DNA of 64,000 nt from an uncultured Anderseniella sp. (GTDB lineage Bacteria > Pseudomonadota > Alphaproteobacteria > Rhizobiales > Aestuariivirgaceae). Made by a program: the position numbers and the translations under genes. Location of the stretch: NCBI GenBank assembly GCA_947488295.1, contig CANKYU010000001.1:186001-250000 (forward strand). Direction: 5' to 3'. Under the pieces are notes generated by a model. The model was not told the DNA's origin, ran no database searches, and worked only from the letters and a program-made list of their open reading frames with translations. Position 1 is the first letter of the stretch; each line of letters starts with the position of its first letter. Of this stretch, positions 1 to 10,083 are shown piece after piece.

Positions 1-2025
1 GCCATATTTGAGAACGTTTGGCGTATCAACGCCATTGCTGACCTGGAACGCGCCGGCTGCATCGACAGAAAGCTGGAAGGCTCCGTTGTCCTCGATCATG
101 CCGATTGTGCCGTCATTGTTGAAGTCCATGTCGAACATGGCCTCAAGCCCGTACAGGGAGGTTTCCTGCAGATCATAGGAACTGACGTAATTGCCGTCGG
201 CGTCGGTTTGCCAGAGCGCATAGGTGCCGTTGGTGTGTAGCCACAAAACGGCGAAGCCGGAAGCCGTGGCCTCTGCCTGAAGCGCCGACCAGCCGTCAAA
301 ACTTCTGTACTCGGCTGCGGGCCCGCCATATTTGAGAACGGTTGGCGCGCCGACAGCATTGCTGACGTGAAATTCGCCGTTGGCGTTGAAGCCAAGCTCG
401 TAGGCACCATTGTCTTCGATCACGCCAATCTTGCCGTCTCCGTCGAAGTCGACGACGAACATGGCCTCAAGCCCATACAGGGAGTCTTCCTGCAGATCGT
501 ATGAACTGACGTAGTTGCCGTTCGCATCGGTTTGCCACAGTGCATAGCCGCCATTGGTGTGCTGCCACAACACAGTGTAACCGGTCGATGTGGCCTCCGC
601 CTGAAGTGCCGACCAGCCCGCTAGGCTTGCGGGCCCCACATCGTCGGTCGCAAAGTACTGCAGGCCGACAGGGACGCCGACGCCGTTGGTAATCAGATAG
701 GCACCGTCTGCGTCAACGGCCAGTTGATAAGAACCATTGTTTTCAATCGTGATGATGTTCTGATTGATGATCGAGTGGGCACGGCCGCCGTCGGTCACGA
801 CAATGTCGCTGAACGACAGGGACGTTCCCGCGCCAAGGTTGGCGAACAACAAAGCCTCACCGACACCTGTACCATCCATGTCGATGCTCAGATTGCCGGT
901 CGACTGATCATACAGGAACTGCGCCTGGTTTTGCGTGGCAGTTGTGCCGAACACAAGACTGTCTTCGCCGAGGCTGCCGATTTGCATTGTCGGCACAAAG
1001 CCCAGGCGCCCGACTTCGATGGTGTCGGTGCCGGATACGAAATCAGTGATCTGGTCGACGCCGTCATGGCAGTTGTCAAAGACAAATGAGTCGGCGCCGC
1101 CGTTACCGGTCAGAATGTCGGATTCTTCGCCGCCGGCAATGCGGTTATCACCCGAATTGCCGATGATGATGTTCTGGCCGTCATTGCCTGTGGCGTTGAT
1201 GTCGTTGATGCCGAGCAGTTCAAGGCCAACGGCACCGTCTCCAAGAAACGCGGATGCCGATGATGCGACGAAGTTGGTGTCACGCAGGTCAACCTTGACA
1301 TTGTCAACGCCCATTTCGATGGTCACGACAACCGTCGTGCCGCCCTGCGAAAACTCAACGTCAATCAGGCCGGAAGCCGTGGTTGAGGCGGTGTAACCAC
1401 CTGTTGCATAGTTTGTGAATTCTTCCTGCGACCCGCCCTGGGGCTGGATGCGGATTGTTGCGCCACCGACGCCTTCATTGTACGAGAACTGATCGTTGGC
1501 GTCATTGTCGGCGTACACAACGCCGGTGATGAATTTGTCATCGCCGGACACGGCAAAGTTTTCGTTGAGCAGCGTTGCGTTGTACTGCCTGTATCGGCCT
1601 TCTTCGTAGCCGAGGCCAACCTCGCGGAACTGAGGATCCAGCATTCTGGCCCGGGTCGTTGAGTTGAGGAACAGGGCCTCCAGCTGGTCTTCCAGCGCGG
1701 TCAATGGATTCAGGAAACCGGTCGAACGGCTCAGGGCGAGGTTTGCTTCTGATGCGGAATCGCCGGTGAACTGGTATCCTGCTGCTTCCATACGGTCTTG
1801 TGTTGTGCTGTTGCCCTGGCCGGTATGGGAGAACCGGTTGGTCTGCAGAAGCCACTGACTGTGACTTTCCGCAGCATCGTTGAGCAGCAGGTTGAACGCC
1901 AGTGGCTGCAACTGGGTGGCAGAAATCGTACCTGCGCCATAAGCGTCAGCGGCAGCTTGCGGGTCGAGCCGCTGCGCGTTGATGAGTTCCAGAGCATATT
2001 GCTCATAAGCAGATGGTTCAGACAT
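1..2025 (-). CDS. Secreted CAP-domain protein with RTX and tryptophan-rich repeats (C-terminus outside window)
   Basis: The reading frame is open from an ATG at 2025 to the window edge (675 codons seen, no stop). A GAGG ribosome site lies about 7 bases upstream of this ATG; an in-frame ATG at 2109 is a weaker alternative. Residues about 1-150 form a bacterial CAP/SCP domain (NAQRLDP near the start, then LLLNDAAESHSQWLL and NRFSHTG). A short RTX calcium-binding stretch (GNDGQN, GNSGDN, GNGGADSF) follows near 1090-1220. From about 745 to the edge there are at least two full copies and the start of a third of a roughly 110-residue module containing GWSALQAEAT, HTNG-Y-LWQTDA-GNYVSSYDLQ and GLEAMF. 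This resembles the Pfam W_rich_C domain. RTX motifs and the lack of a Sec signal suggest type I secretion (inference); no type I secretion machinery is visible here. Confidence 0.85.
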   Translation of the reverse strand, partial: MSEPSAYEQYALELINAQRLDPQAAADAYGAGTISATQLQPLAFNLLLNDAAESHSQWLLQTNRFSHTGQGNSTTQDRMEAAGYQFTGDSASEANLALSRSTGFLNPLTALEDQLEALFLNSTTRARMLDPQFREVGLGYEEGRYRQYNATLLNENFAVSGDDKFITGVVYADNDANDQFSYNEGVGGATIRIQPQGGSQEEFTNYATGGYTASTTASGLIDVEFSQGGTTVVVTIEMGVDNVKVDLRDTNFVASSASAFLGDGAVGLELLGINDINATGNDGQNIIIGNSGDNRIAGGEESDILTGNGGADSFVFDNCHDGVDQITDFVSGTDTIEVGRLGFVPTMQIGSLGEDSLVFGTTATQNQAQFLYDQSTGNLSIDMDGTGVGEALLFANLGAGTSLSFSDIVVTDGGRAHSIINQNIITIENNGSYQLAVDADGAYLITNGVGVPVGLQYFATDDVGPASLAGWSALQAEATSTGYTVLWQHTNGGYALWQTDANGNYVSSYDLQEDSLYGLEAMFVVDFDGDGKIGVIEDNGAYELGFNANGEFHVSNAVGAPTVLKYGGPAAEYRSFDGWSALQAEATASGFAVLWLHTNGTYALWQTDADGNYVSSYDLQETSLYGLEAMFDMDFNNDGTIGMIEDNGAFQLSVDAAGAFQVSNGVDTPNVLKYG

Positions 2026-2256
2026 TGTCGCCTCGTCAGAAGTGTCCAAATTTTCTAATTGGCTGACAAAATGACCTACTCGCCCTAAAACTGTGTACTG
2101 GAAAAACATACAATTCAGCGCATTGCGGGAAAGCAATATTAACCATGTTTGCGGCACAAACAGCGGATGCGCTGACCCGTCCTGCAGACCGCGATCAGCA
2201 AGTACGAAAAAACCGGCGGCTTGCCTGAACCTGGATAAATCGTTTACCTCATCGCC

Positions 2257-3003
2257 ATGAAGATTTCCGTCATTACAGCTGTCTATAACCGCCGCGATAC
2301 GCTGGCCGACGCCGTTGCATCGCTGCAGGCGCAAACACATGAGGATTTTGAACATGTGGTCATGGACGCCGGATCAACGGATGGATCCCTTGAAGTTCTG
2401 GAGCAGCTTGCAGACCCCAGAATGGTGCTGGTCAGTGAACGTGATGACGGCATTTACGACGCCCTCAACAAGGGAATGAAGCAGGCCACGGGCGATGTGA
2501 TCGGGCTGATGCATTCGGATGATGTGTTCGCGTCACCATCTGTTCTTGAACTGGTCGCGCGCGCGTTCGAGGATCGTGGCGTGGATGCGGTTTATGGCGA
2601 CCTGCAATATGTGTCCGCAAAGGATCCCGGCAGGGTGATCCGCCACTGGACTGCCGGCGAATTCTCGACCGCAAAACTGAAACGCGGATGGATGCCGCCG
2701 CATCCTTCGCTGTATGTGCGCAAATCCGTGATCGAGCGTTGGGGCGGATACGACACCAGTTACCAGATTGCTGCAGATTATGATGCCATCCTGCGCTGGT
2801 TCGGCAAGGGCAGGATCCGGGCAAAGTACGTGCCGGATGTCTTCGTCAAGATGCGCGTCGGAGGCGAGAGCAACCGGTCCATCGAAAGGGTCCTGCAGAA
2901 AAGCCGTGAAGACTACCGGGCATTGCGGTCCAACGAGGTTGGAGGTGCAGGTGCACTTGCATGGAAGAACCTGAGCAAGCTGGGACAATTCCGGGTGAAG
3001 TGA
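2257..3003 (+). CDS. Family 2 glycosyltransferase
   Basis: A 248-residue GT-A enzyme of the WcaA/PGL type, predicted to transfer a sugar from a nucleotide donor onto a polysaccharide or lipid acceptor. The N-terminal MKISVITAVYNRRDTL is the usual first strand and loop. DAGSTDGS and the metal-binding region GLMHSDDVF (DxD-like, about residue 87) are intact. The W-MPPHPSLYVRK segment near residue 145 is typical of this subgroup. There is no membrane segment, so the protein is probably cytosolic or peripheral. No clear ribosome site precedes the ATG. It lies divergently from the CAP-domain gene and upstream of a UDP-sugar dehydrogenase, which fits surface-polysaccharide assembly. The acceptor cannot be told from sequence. 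Confidence 0.88.
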   Translation: MKISVITAVYNRRDTLADAVASLQAQTHEDFEHVVMDAGSTDGSLEVLEQLADPRMVLVSERDDGIYDALNKGMKQATGDVIGLMHSDDVFASPSVLELVARAFEDRGVDAVYGDLQYVSAKDPGRVIRHWTAGEFSTAKLKRGWMPPHPSLYVRKSVIERWGGYDTSYQIAADYDAILRWFGKGRIRAKYVPDVFVKMRVGGESNRSIERVLQKSREDYRALRSNEVGGAGALAWKNLSKLGQFRVK

Positions 3004-3129
3004 TGCCGGCGCGAACCCACCTGTTGATTGCGCGGCTTGCGATTGGCAACCGGTGCCTGTAATGCTGCGGTGACATCAGGGGATCAATAGTTGGTTCCTT
3101 TGTCGACGTTCCCTGGGAGACTTTTAAGC

Positions 3130-4479
3130 GTGAACCAGCCTGCGCCTGATCCGGTGTTTGCAACCCTGTCTGACAGGTTGTCCGGACGAACCGCCACCAT
3201 CGGTATCATCGGACTTGGGTATGTCGGCCTGCCGTTGGCTGCTGCCTGCGCGCGTGCCGGATTCAAGGTTGTCGGTTTCGATATCGATGAAGCCAAAGCG
3301 GTAACTCTCGGCAAAGGAATTTCATACATTGATGCCGTCGCTTCCGACGAAATTGCCGGTCATGTGGCCGAGGGACGGTTTCGGGCGACCCCGGACTTTG
3401 CCCACCTTGAGGCATGTGATGCCGTGGTTATTTGTGTTCCGACACCATTGTCGAAACATCGCGAACCTGATCTTTCCTATGTGTCACGAACGGCGGACGA
3501 TATTTCCGCCAGGCTCAGGCCCGGGCAACTGATCGTTCTTGAATCGACAACCTACCCCGGTACGACGCTGGAGGTCCTGAAACCGATACTCGAGGCAGGG
3601 GGACTGACATCCGGCAAGGATTTCTGGCTCGGTTTTTCGCCTGAGCGCGAAGACCCGGGCAACCATCGGTTCGATACAACCAGCATCCCGAAAGTGGTGG
3701 CCGGAGACGGTGAACCGGCCCTTGACCTCATGAAGGCACTGTACGGGGCAGTGGTCGATACGGTGGTGCCGGTATCCTCGCCGTCCGTGGCCGAAGCCGT
3801 CAAGATTACGGAGAACGTGTTCAGGGCGGTCAATATCGCCCTGGTCAATGAGCTCAAGGTGATCTACGACGCAATGGGCATTGATGTGTGGGAAGTCATT
3901 GATGCAGCTTCCACCAAGCCGTTTGGGTTCATGCCGTTTTACCCCGGTCCGGGCCTGGGCGGTCATTGCATTCCGATAGACCCGTTTTACCTGACCTGGA
4001 AGTCACGTGAATATGGACTGCCGACCCGCTTCATTGAGCTGGCAGGAGAAATCAATGTTGCCATGCCGACTTATGTTGTCGGCAGGTTGCGGGACGCACT
4101 GGATCAGCAACAGTCTGTCGCGCTCGGCGCAGCGCGTATTCTCATTCTCGGGCTGGCCTACAAGAAGAATGTCTCCGATATCCGGGAAAGCCCTTCGTTT
4201 GCGCTCATCGAGCTGCTTGAAAAGCGGGGCGGCAAGGTCGACTTTCACGATCCGCATGTCGGTGAAATACCCATGACCCGGGAACATGCGGATCTGGCGG
4301 GGCGCAAGTCGTCAGATATCACGGCCGAAGCGGTTGCCGGATACAATGCCGTGCTGGTTTCAACCGACCATGACGCCATCGACTATCGACTCGTGGCAAA
4401 CAATGCCAAACTCATCGTTGATACACGAAATGCATTTGCCAGACGCGGACTGGACGGCGTGCATATCGTGAAGGCGTAA
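3130..4479 (+). CDS. UDP-N-acetylglucosamine/UDP-glucose 6-dehydrogenase family protein (WbpA/WecC type)
   Basis: A nucleotide-sugar dehydrogenase that oxidises C6 of a UDP-hexose or UDP-N-acetylhexosamine to the uronic acid with NAD. The Rossmann motif GLGYVGLPLA starts about 30 residues in. The active-site cysteine lies in PGPGLGGHCIPIDPFYL. The middle domain contains KITENVFRAVNIALVNE, and the C-terminal domain has the NVSDIRESP segment typical of the WbpA/TviB branch. I chose GTG at 3130 because GGGAG sits about 9 bases before it and the N-terminus then matches family length (449 residues). A TTG at 3091 preceded by AGGGGA would add 13 residues. The product could feed the epimerase and decarboxylase downstream if the substrate is UDP-glucose. 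Confidence 0.9.
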   Translation: MNQPAPDPVFATLSDRLSGRTATIGIIGLGYVGLPLAAACARAGFKVVGFDIDEAKAVTLGKGISYIDAVASDEIAGHVAEGRFRATPDFAHLEACDAVVICVPTPLSKHREPDLSYVSRTADDISARLRPGQLIVLESTTYPGTTLEVLKPILEAGGLTSGKDFWLGFSPEREDPGNHRFDTTSIPKVVAGDGEPALDLMKALYGAVVDTVVPVSSPSVAEAVKITENVFRAVNIALVNELKVIYDAMGIDVWEVIDAASTKPFGFMPFYPGPGLGGHCIPIDPFYLTWKSREYGLPTRFIELAGEINVAMPTYVVGRLRDALDQQQSVALGAARILILGLAYKKNVSDIRESPSFALIELLEKRGGKVDFHDPHVGEIPMTREHADLAGRKSSDITAEAVAGYNAVLVSTDHDAIDYRLVANNAKLIVDTRNAFARRGLDGVHIVKA

Positions 4480-4501
4480 CGAGGCAGATCCGACATTCTG
4501 T

Positions 4502-5719
4502 ATGGCGGACCTCAACAGATCATTGCGAAAGCGTTCTGGAACAATGCCGGTGCACCTTTCTCCTGAACTTCGCCTGCTGACAGCGGCCTGCAGATCGGAC
4601 GCGGCCTTTGGTGCGGCTCACGATCGCTTGCGTGATGAAATTGACTGGCAGCGCTTCGCTTCGCTGGCGCGCGCCCATAAGCTGGGAGCGCTGGCAGCGA
4701 CCAGGATCAACCGGGCAAACCTTGCCACGGTCCCGGAACATGTCAGGCTCATGCTGGAGGCCTACCGGCGTGATATCGTCACCCGCAACCTGGCCCAGGA
4801 CGTGGGCACGGCGCAGGTTACCGGTCTGCTCGCGGCAGCGGGCGTTCGGGTCCTGGCGTTCAAGGGGGTTGCTGCAGCACGTCTGCTGCATGGCGACGTG
4901 CATGAACAGCGCGTGTCCAGTGATATCGATATTCTGATCGCGCCTGAGGACCTGCCGGCCGCCGAAGCGGCGCTTGCCGCGGCGCGCTATCGCAAGGAAT
5001 GGCCGGGTTTCGAGGTTGCGCCACGGGCGCAGCCGACCCTGATGTACCTGGTGCACGCGTTTACCTGGGTATCGCCGGACATGGGACTGGCGGTTGAACT
5101 GCATCATCGCCTGACCCACAATCCATACTGGTTCAATGTCGGTTTTGACCGGTTGTGGGAGGCTTCCGAGGAGGTCTCATTGCAAGTGGCCAGCGTGCGC
5201 ACACTCGGACCCGGTGACATGGCGGCCTATATGTGCTGTCACGCCATGGATCACAATTATTTCGTCCTGAAGTGGATAGACGATGCCGCGAAGGCGGTCC
5301 AAAGAGCCGAGCAGATGGCATCAGGTCACGACTGGGCGCCGCCGGAACTGGGCGCAGTGGCTGCTGTTGACCAGGCCAGGGAACTCATTGGTAGCCTGTT
5401 CGCAGATGATCAGATCGGCACCGGCTCATCAGAACGGGAACGTAACCCGCGCGCGCGCATTGCCCGGATCCTGGCCCGGATCGAGAAGGCCGACTTTGGC
5501 AGCGACAACCGCAGCCTGGCGAATCTGCCGCGGGAAATCTCCGGAATGTGTCGCAGAGCCGTCGTGGGTGGCTCCTGGCGGGCAGCATGGCATGATGTCT
5601 TTCAGGTGCTTGTCGACCCGCGCGATGCGCGCGCGCTGGGTCTGGGGCTTGCATGGCAACCGCTGTATGCCGGCCTGGGCCTGCCGTTTTCGGTCTGGCG
5701 CTATCTGAGCCGGTCCTAG
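4502..5719 (+). CDS. Nucleotidyltransferase family protein (NTP_transf_5)
   Basis: A 405-residue protein with the pol-beta-like nucleotidyltransferase core of Pfam NTP_transf_5. VLAFKGVAAARLLHGD is followed by the catalytic SSDIDILI (D-x-D about residue 142), then VELHHRL and a helical C-terminal half containing CHAMDHNYFVLKWIDD. Proteins of this family occur in lasso-peptide loci of the paeninodin type (PadeN) and also in polysaccharide loci; the substrate is generally unknown. The gene lies 22 bases after the UDP-sugar dehydrogenase and 139 bases before the cyclase-like asparagine-synthase homologue, so it could belong to either system. ATG 4544 is an alternative start that would remove 14 residues. 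Family call is firm; role is inference. Confidence 0.82.
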   Translation: MADLNRSLRKRSGTMPVHLSPELRLLTAACRSDAAFGAAHDRLRDEIDWQRFASLARAHKLGALAATRINRANLATVPEHVRLMLEAYRRDIVTRNLAQDVGTAQVTGLLAAAGVRVLAFKGVAAARLLHGDVHEQRVSSDIDILIAPEDLPAAEAALAAARYRKEWPGFEVAPRAQPTLMYLVHAFTWVSPDMGLAVELHHRLTHNPYWFNVGFDRLWEASEEVSLQVASVRTLGPGDMAAYMCCHAMDHNYFVLKWIDDAAKAVQRAEQMASGHDWAPPELGAVAAVDQARELIGSLFADDQIGTGSSERERNPRARIARILARIEKADFGSDNRSLANLPREISGMCRRAVVGGSWRAAWHDVFQVLVDPRDARALGLGLAWQPLYAGLGLPFSVWRYLSRS

Positions 5720-5858
5720 GGCTCATCTTGCTCCCGACAACGTTGAAAAGCCTTGAAAACCGGATGGGTGAAACCCGAATCACTTGCCGGAAGACCTATT
5801 GTGGTTGCAGACATCCATTTGCAAACCCGGCGAACAGCGCCGTTGCGGGGATAATTGC

Positions 5859-7817
5859 TTGAGCGCGATTGGTGCGATTTTCTGGAAGGACGGACGGCCC
5901 GCCGACCGCGCGATGCTTGAACGCCTGGGCCAGGGCCTGCGTCCCTATGGTCGCACGTCGCAGACCGTTTCGGTCTCCGGCAGTTGCGGTGCGGTGTTCG
6001 CGTTGCGTGGTGCAGCGGGTCTGACTCAGCAGCCGCATCAGCCCCTGCAGGCGCACAATGGCCGGCATCTGTTTGTGTTCGACGGCCGGCTCGACAACCG
6101 GGCCGATATTGCACAAGGCATGGCCGGATCGGATTTCCGGCCGGACCGGATATGTGATGCCGAGCTGGCCTTTCAATCCTGGCTCCGGGACGGTGATGCG
6201 GCGGTTAAAAAATGGTCCGGAGAGTTTTCCTTCATCTGTTGGGACGCCCATGAACAAACGCTTGTGGCCTGCCGTGACCATATTGGCCTGAGGGCGTTGT
6301 GTTATCATGAAACACCGCAGCGGGTGGTCATTGCATCAGCACCGCGTGCCGTGCTTGCGCTGCCCGATGTCGAGCGCGCGATCGATGAGCAGAAGATTGC
6401 CGACCAGCTTGTCCAGATGTTCCATGACGGCGAGCGCACGTTCTACAAGAATATCAAGCGTGTGCTGCCCGGGCATATGGTTCGCATCGGGCAATCTGGC
6501 ACCCAAAGCATCAGATACTGGAGCCTCGATGAGGCACCCGAGGTGCGTTATGGCAGCGACGAGGAATATGTCGAGGCGGGGCTTGACCTGTTCAGCAAAG
6601 TGGTCGGAGCGCAGGTGGCAGGCGGATCACGGGTCGGCACATTTTTAAGCGGCGGACTTGATTCATCATCGGTCGCGGTAACCGCCCTGGATCATCTTGC
6701 AGCCGACCGGACCTTGCCGGCCTTTACATGGGTGCCGTCGAAGGATTGGGACGGCCGCTGCCGGGACGGAGTGTATGGCGATGAAACCCCGTTCATTGAA
6801 GACATCTGCAAGTTGCATCCGCGCATCAAGCCCCACTTCATCCGGTCTGAAGGCCACGGGCTGTTTCACCAGCTTGACGAGTTTCTGGATTATTCCGGTG
6901 TTGCACCGCGCAACGCGATCAATTTGTGCTGGATACACGACATCAACATGGCTGCGCGGGATCAGGGACTGACAGTCCTGCTTGAAGGTGGCATGGGCAA
7001 CATGTCACTGAGCTGGAACGGCGACGGGGTCCTGCTGGAGCGCTGGCGACAGAGAGACTATGGCAATCTGGCGCGGGATGTGGTTGCAGGACCCGGGGGC
7101 GCAAAGGGTGTTTACCGCAGGCTTGTCCACATGCTGGCGTTCCGGATTGCGCCGGACTGGGTACAACAAGGTTATGCGCAGCTCAGGGGTGACCGCAGCG
7201 CCCTGCCACTGTGGCGGCGACGGTCTGCGATCAACCCTGACTTTGCCCGCCAGATGCATGTTGAAGACCGTATGGAGCACTATGGCTGGGATTTCTTTTC
7301 CAGGCCGATGCGCGACACCAGGCGCGCAAGAGCAGACCTCATCGCCGGCAGCTTTTCGCATGAGCGTGCCGATATGTATCAGGCACTCAGGGCCATGCAT
7401 GAAGTCGAGACCAGAGATCCGTTTTCAGACCGCCGCCTTGTCGAGTGGTCGCTTGGAGTGCCGGAGGCCCAGTCGCGGCGTTTCGGGCAGACCCGCTGGC
7501 TGATCCGCCGGATGATGAAAGACAAGCTGCCGGCATCGGTGCTCGACAACCCGAAGGGCGGCGAACAGGTAATCGACTGGCACGCGCGCCTGACCTGGGA
7601 TCTGCCGCGCCTTCGTGATGAGCTCGAAGCTCTTTCGGACGATCCGGATACGGCCAGGTTCATCGATGTCAAACTGATCCGCAGGTATCTTGATGACTGG
7701 CCGGAAGAGACACCGACCGGCTCGACAGACCGTGGCTATGCGTTCATTCCTGTCAGCATTTCGTCGGCGATCGCAGCCGGGCGGCTGGTGAGACGCACCA
7801 AGGGGTCCAATCGCTGA
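5859..7817 (+). CDS. Asparagine-synthetase-like protein without the glutaminase cysteine; candidate lasso-peptide cyclase (C protein)
   Basis: A 652-residue homologue of AsnB with an N-terminal class II amidotransferase domain (HNGRHLFVFDGRLDNRADI, about residues 65-85) and a C-terminal synthase domain. The ATP pyrophosphatase loop SGGLDSSS is at about residue 263. The start is TTG 5859, preceded by GCGGGG; it aligns with the position where glutamine-dependent enzymes read Met-Cys-Gly. Here it reads Met-Ser-Ala-Ile-Gly, so the nucleophilic Cys2 is absent. An upstream TTG at 5784 would place 25 unrelated residues before this point. Loss of Cys2 argues against glutamine-dependent asparagine synthesis. 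It fits lasso cyclases, which adenylate an Asp/Glu side chain and close the ring with the peptide N-terminus. A nucleotidyltransferase lies before it and an ABC exporter and precursor-like ORF lie downstream. Confidence 0.78.
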   Translation: MSAIGAIFWKDGRPADRAMLERLGQGLRPYGRTSQTVSVSGSCGAVFALRGAAGLTQQPHQPLQAHNGRHLFVFDGRLDNRADIAQGMAGSDFRPDRICDAELAFQSWLRDGDAAVKKWSGEFSFICWDAHEQTLVACRDHIGLRALCYHETPQRVVIASAPRAVLALPDVERAIDEQKIADQLVQMFHDGERTFYKNIKRVLPGHMVRIGQSGTQSIRYWSLDEAPEVRYGSDEEYVEAGLDLFSKVVGAQVAGGSRVGTFLSGGLDSSSVAVTALDHLAADRTLPAFTWVPSKDWDGRCRDGVYGDETPFIEDICKLHPRIKPHFIRSEGHGLFHQLDEFLDYSGVAPRNAINLCWIHDINMAARDQGLTVLLEGGMGNMSLSWNGDGVLLERWRQRDYGNLARDVVAGPGGAKGVYRRLVHMLAFRIAPDWVQQGYAQLRGDRSALPLWRRRSAINPDFARQMHVEDRMEHYGWDFFSRPMRDTRRARADLIAGSFSHERADMYQALRAMHEVETRDPFSDRRLVEWSLGVPEAQSRRFGQTRWLIRRMMKDKLPASVLDNPKGGEQVIDWHARLTWDLPRLRDELEALSDDPDTARFIDVKLIRRYLDDWPEETPTGSTDRGYAFIPVSISSAIAAGRLVRRTKGSNR

Positions 7818-7979
7818 AGCGATCTGTTTTCATTGCGACTTCCCTGAAGCGGTCCGCCATTGCGTGTGTTGTTTGAAATCAATGCACGACATGCTGCAAA
7901 ACCGGCGTTATAAGCACTGCAGATCGCTCTAGATTCCTGTCGCGCCTACGGCGGCGATGATACTGAGGAGGGTATTTCA

Positions 7980-8993
7980 GTGCGTGTTCTGGTTACCGGT
8001 ACAGCTGGGTTCATCGGATTTCACCTCGCTAACCGGCTGAAGTCAGACGGTCATCAGGTGACCGGTTTTGACAACATGTCTCCCTATTATGATGTTGCCT
8101 TGAAACAGGCCCGGCTGGCGAAGCTGCGTGATGCAGGTGTTCCGGTTGTGGAAGCTGATCTGTGCGACACGGCGGCGCTGAAGGAGGTCTGGCAGAAAGC
8201 CAATCCTGAAGTTGTTGTTCATCTGGCGGCCCAGGCCGGTGTCCGCTACAGCCTTGACAACCCGCAAGCCTATGTAGACAGCAACCTGATTGGATTCAGC
8301 AATATGCTGGAGCTGGCGCGCGCTACACCGCCGAAGCACTTCCTTTACGCTTCGACCAGCTCCGTCTACGGCGCCAACACCACATTGCCATGGTCGGAAA
8401 GCCACCCGGTGGAACATCCTGTGTCGTTTTACGCGGCAACGAAAAAGTCCAACGAGATGATGGCTCATTCATATTCGGATCTGTTCAGGCTGCCGATAAC
8501 GGGCATGCGCTTCTTCACGGTCTACGGCGAGTGGGGCCGTCCCGACATGGCGTTTTTCAAGTTCGCCGATGCCATGTTAAAGGGCGAGCCCATTGAAGTT
8601 TACAATCATGGCAAGATGACCCGCGATTTCACCTATGTCAGCGATGTGGTTGACGCGGTTGTGGAACTGATGGCGACAACTCCGGAACCGGTGAAGACAG
8701 CCGATGGACAGCCGGCCCGTCTCGGCGCAAGCCCGGTGGCACCGCACCGGCTGGTCAATATTGCGTCCGGCACCCGGGTTGAACTGATGCATTACATCGG
8801 GTGTCTGGAAAACTCACTGGGTGTCAAGGCGCAGATCAATTATACCGGCATGGTGCCGGGTGACGTGCGCGATACCTGGGGGGATGTTTCGGTGTTGTCC
8901 GATTTGATCGGCTATAAACCAAAGGTAAATGTCGAGCATGGTATCGACCGGTTTGCCCGCTGGTATCGTGATTACTACGGCTTAGAGACCTGA
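7980..8993 (+). CDS. UDP-glucuronate 4-epimerase-like NAD-dependent epimerase
   Basis: A 337-residue extended short-chain dehydrogenase that should interconvert UDP-glucuronate and UDP-galacturonate. The NAD loop is [28 protein letters not shown] is characteristic of bacterial UDP-glucuronate epimerases (LpsL/Gla group). The catalytic residues are in [10 protein letters not shown] and the Tyr-x-x-x-Lys motif of [11 protein letters not shown]. The substrate-specificity loop [19 protein letters not shown] is intact. The GTG start is well supported by GGAGGG about 7 bases upstream. It is followed 22 bases later by UDP-xylose synthase, so both enzymes draw on UDP-glucuronate. Confidence 0.92.
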   Translation: MRVLVTGTAGFIGFHLANRLKSDGHQVTGFDNMSPYYDVALKQARLAKLRDAGVPVVEADLCDTAALKEVWQKANPEVVVHLAAQAGVRYSLDNPQAYVDSNLIGFSNMLELARATPPKHFLYASTSSVYGANTTLPWSESHPVEHPVSFYAATKKSNEMMAHSYSDLFRLPITGMRFFTVYGEWGRPDMAFFKFADAMLKGEPIEVYNHGKMTRDFTYVSDVVDAVVELMATTPEPVKTADGQPARLGASPVAPHRLVNIASGTRVELMHYIGCLENSLGVKAQINYTGMVPGDVRDTWGDVSVLSDLIGYKPKVNVEHGIDRFARWYRDYYGLET

Positions 8994-9015
8994 ACCTCCA
9001 GAACAAGGCTCGCAA

Positions 9016-10005
9016 TTGGCCAGATTATATGACAGCCGCAAACGTATCCTGGTAACCGGCGGGGCCGGTTTCATCGGTTCGCATCTCGTCGACCGTTTGC
9101 TGGAACAGGGTCACGACGTGCTGTGCGCCGACAACCTGTTTACCGGTTCCAAGCGCAATATTGACCAGTTTCACAATCACCCGCGTTTTGAATTCATGCG
9201 TCATGACGTGACGTTCCCGCTCTATGTGGAAGTCGATGAGATTTACAACCTGGCCTGTCCGGCGTCGCCGGTGCACTATCAGCACGACCCGGTCCAGACC
9301 ACCAAAACCTCCGTCCATGGCGCCATCAACGTGCTGGGACTTGCCAAGCGTCTGGGGATCAGGGTGTTCCAGGCGTCGACGAGTGAGGTCTACGGCGATC
9401 CGACCGTCCATCCGCAGACCGAAGCCTACTGGGGCAACGTAAATCCGATTGGGCCGCGCTCGTGTTATGATGAAGGCAAGCGATGCGCAGAAACGCTGTT
9501 CTTCGACTACCATCGCCAGCATCAGCTTGATATCAAGGTTGCACGCATCTTCAATACCTACGGTCCGCGCATGCACCCCGCCGACGGCCGGGTGGTTTCG
9601 AACTTCATCATGCAGGCGTTGCGCGATGAGCCCATCACCATTTTTGGTGACGGGTCGCAAACGCGTTCCTTTTGTTATGTGGATGACCTTGTTGAAGGTT
9701 TTCTGAGACTGATGGCAACAGGCCCGGAAATTACCGGTCCCGTCAATCTCGGTAATCCGAATGAATTCACCATCAATGAGCTGGCCAGAACGATTGTTGA
9801 AATGACTGGATCGAAATCGGAGGTCGTTTATCTCGACCTGCCGCAGGACGACCCCAGGCAAAGGCAACCGGATATCAGCCTGGCGAAACAGACACTTGAC
9901 TGGCAACCGACTATCGAACTGGAAAAGGGACTTGGCTGGACGATTGACTATTTCAGGGCGTTGTTGCCGGAACTCGTCGGCAACGGATCAGGTAACTCGA
10001 CCTAA
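9016..10005 (+). CDS. UDP-glucuronate decarboxylase (UDP-xylose synthase)
   Basis: A 329-residue extended SDR that decarboxylates UDP-glucuronate to UDP-xylose. The NAD loop is [11 protein letters not shown]. Family-diagnostic segments are present: [52 protein letters not shown] (catalytic Tyr and Lys) and [21 protein letters not shown]. The start is TTG 9016; the residues just after it ([11 protein letters not shown]) match the usual N-terminus of soluble bacterial homologues. With the preceding epimerase and the dehydrogenase at 3130 it suggests a supply of pentose and uronic-acid donors for a surface glycan. Confidence 0.93.
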   Translation: MARLYDSRKRILVTGGAGFIGSHLVDRLLEQGHDVLCADNLFTGSKRNIDQFHNHPRFEFMRHDVTFPLYVEVDEIYNLACPASPVHYQHDPVQTTKTSVHGAINVLGLAKRLGIRVFQASTSEVYGDPTVHPQTEAYWGNVNPIGPRSCYDEGKRCAETLFFDYHRQHQLDIKVARIFNTYGPRMHPADGRVVSNFIMQALRDEPITIFGDGSQTRSFCYVDDLVEGFLRLMATGPEITGPVNLGNPNEFTINELARTIVEMTGSKSEVVYLDLPQDDPRQRQPDISLAKQTLDWQPTIELEKGLGWTIDYFRALLPELVGNGSGNST

Positions 10006-10083
10006 GGGTCAAGGGCTCAAGGTCATCATGTTTTCCGGCTGAAGCCGTCGAAGATCATGAAGCTGATCGCATTCAAAACGCAT

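Noticed and set aside
2129..2236. Short plus-strand ORF upstream of the glycosyltransferase
   Set aside because: No ribosome site, motif or conservation evidence; it lies in the divergent promoter region.
5764..5862. Cys-rich 32-codon ORF (MGETRITCRKTYCGC ...) as a third precursor
   Set aside because: It overlaps the cyclase start and lacks W/Y-x2-P-x-L and Thr(-2).
5859..7817. Ordinary asparagine synthetase
   Set aside because: Not fully excluded, but the Cys2 nucleophile is absent and the neighbours (nucleotidyltransferase, exporter, precursor-like ORF) fit a cyclase better.
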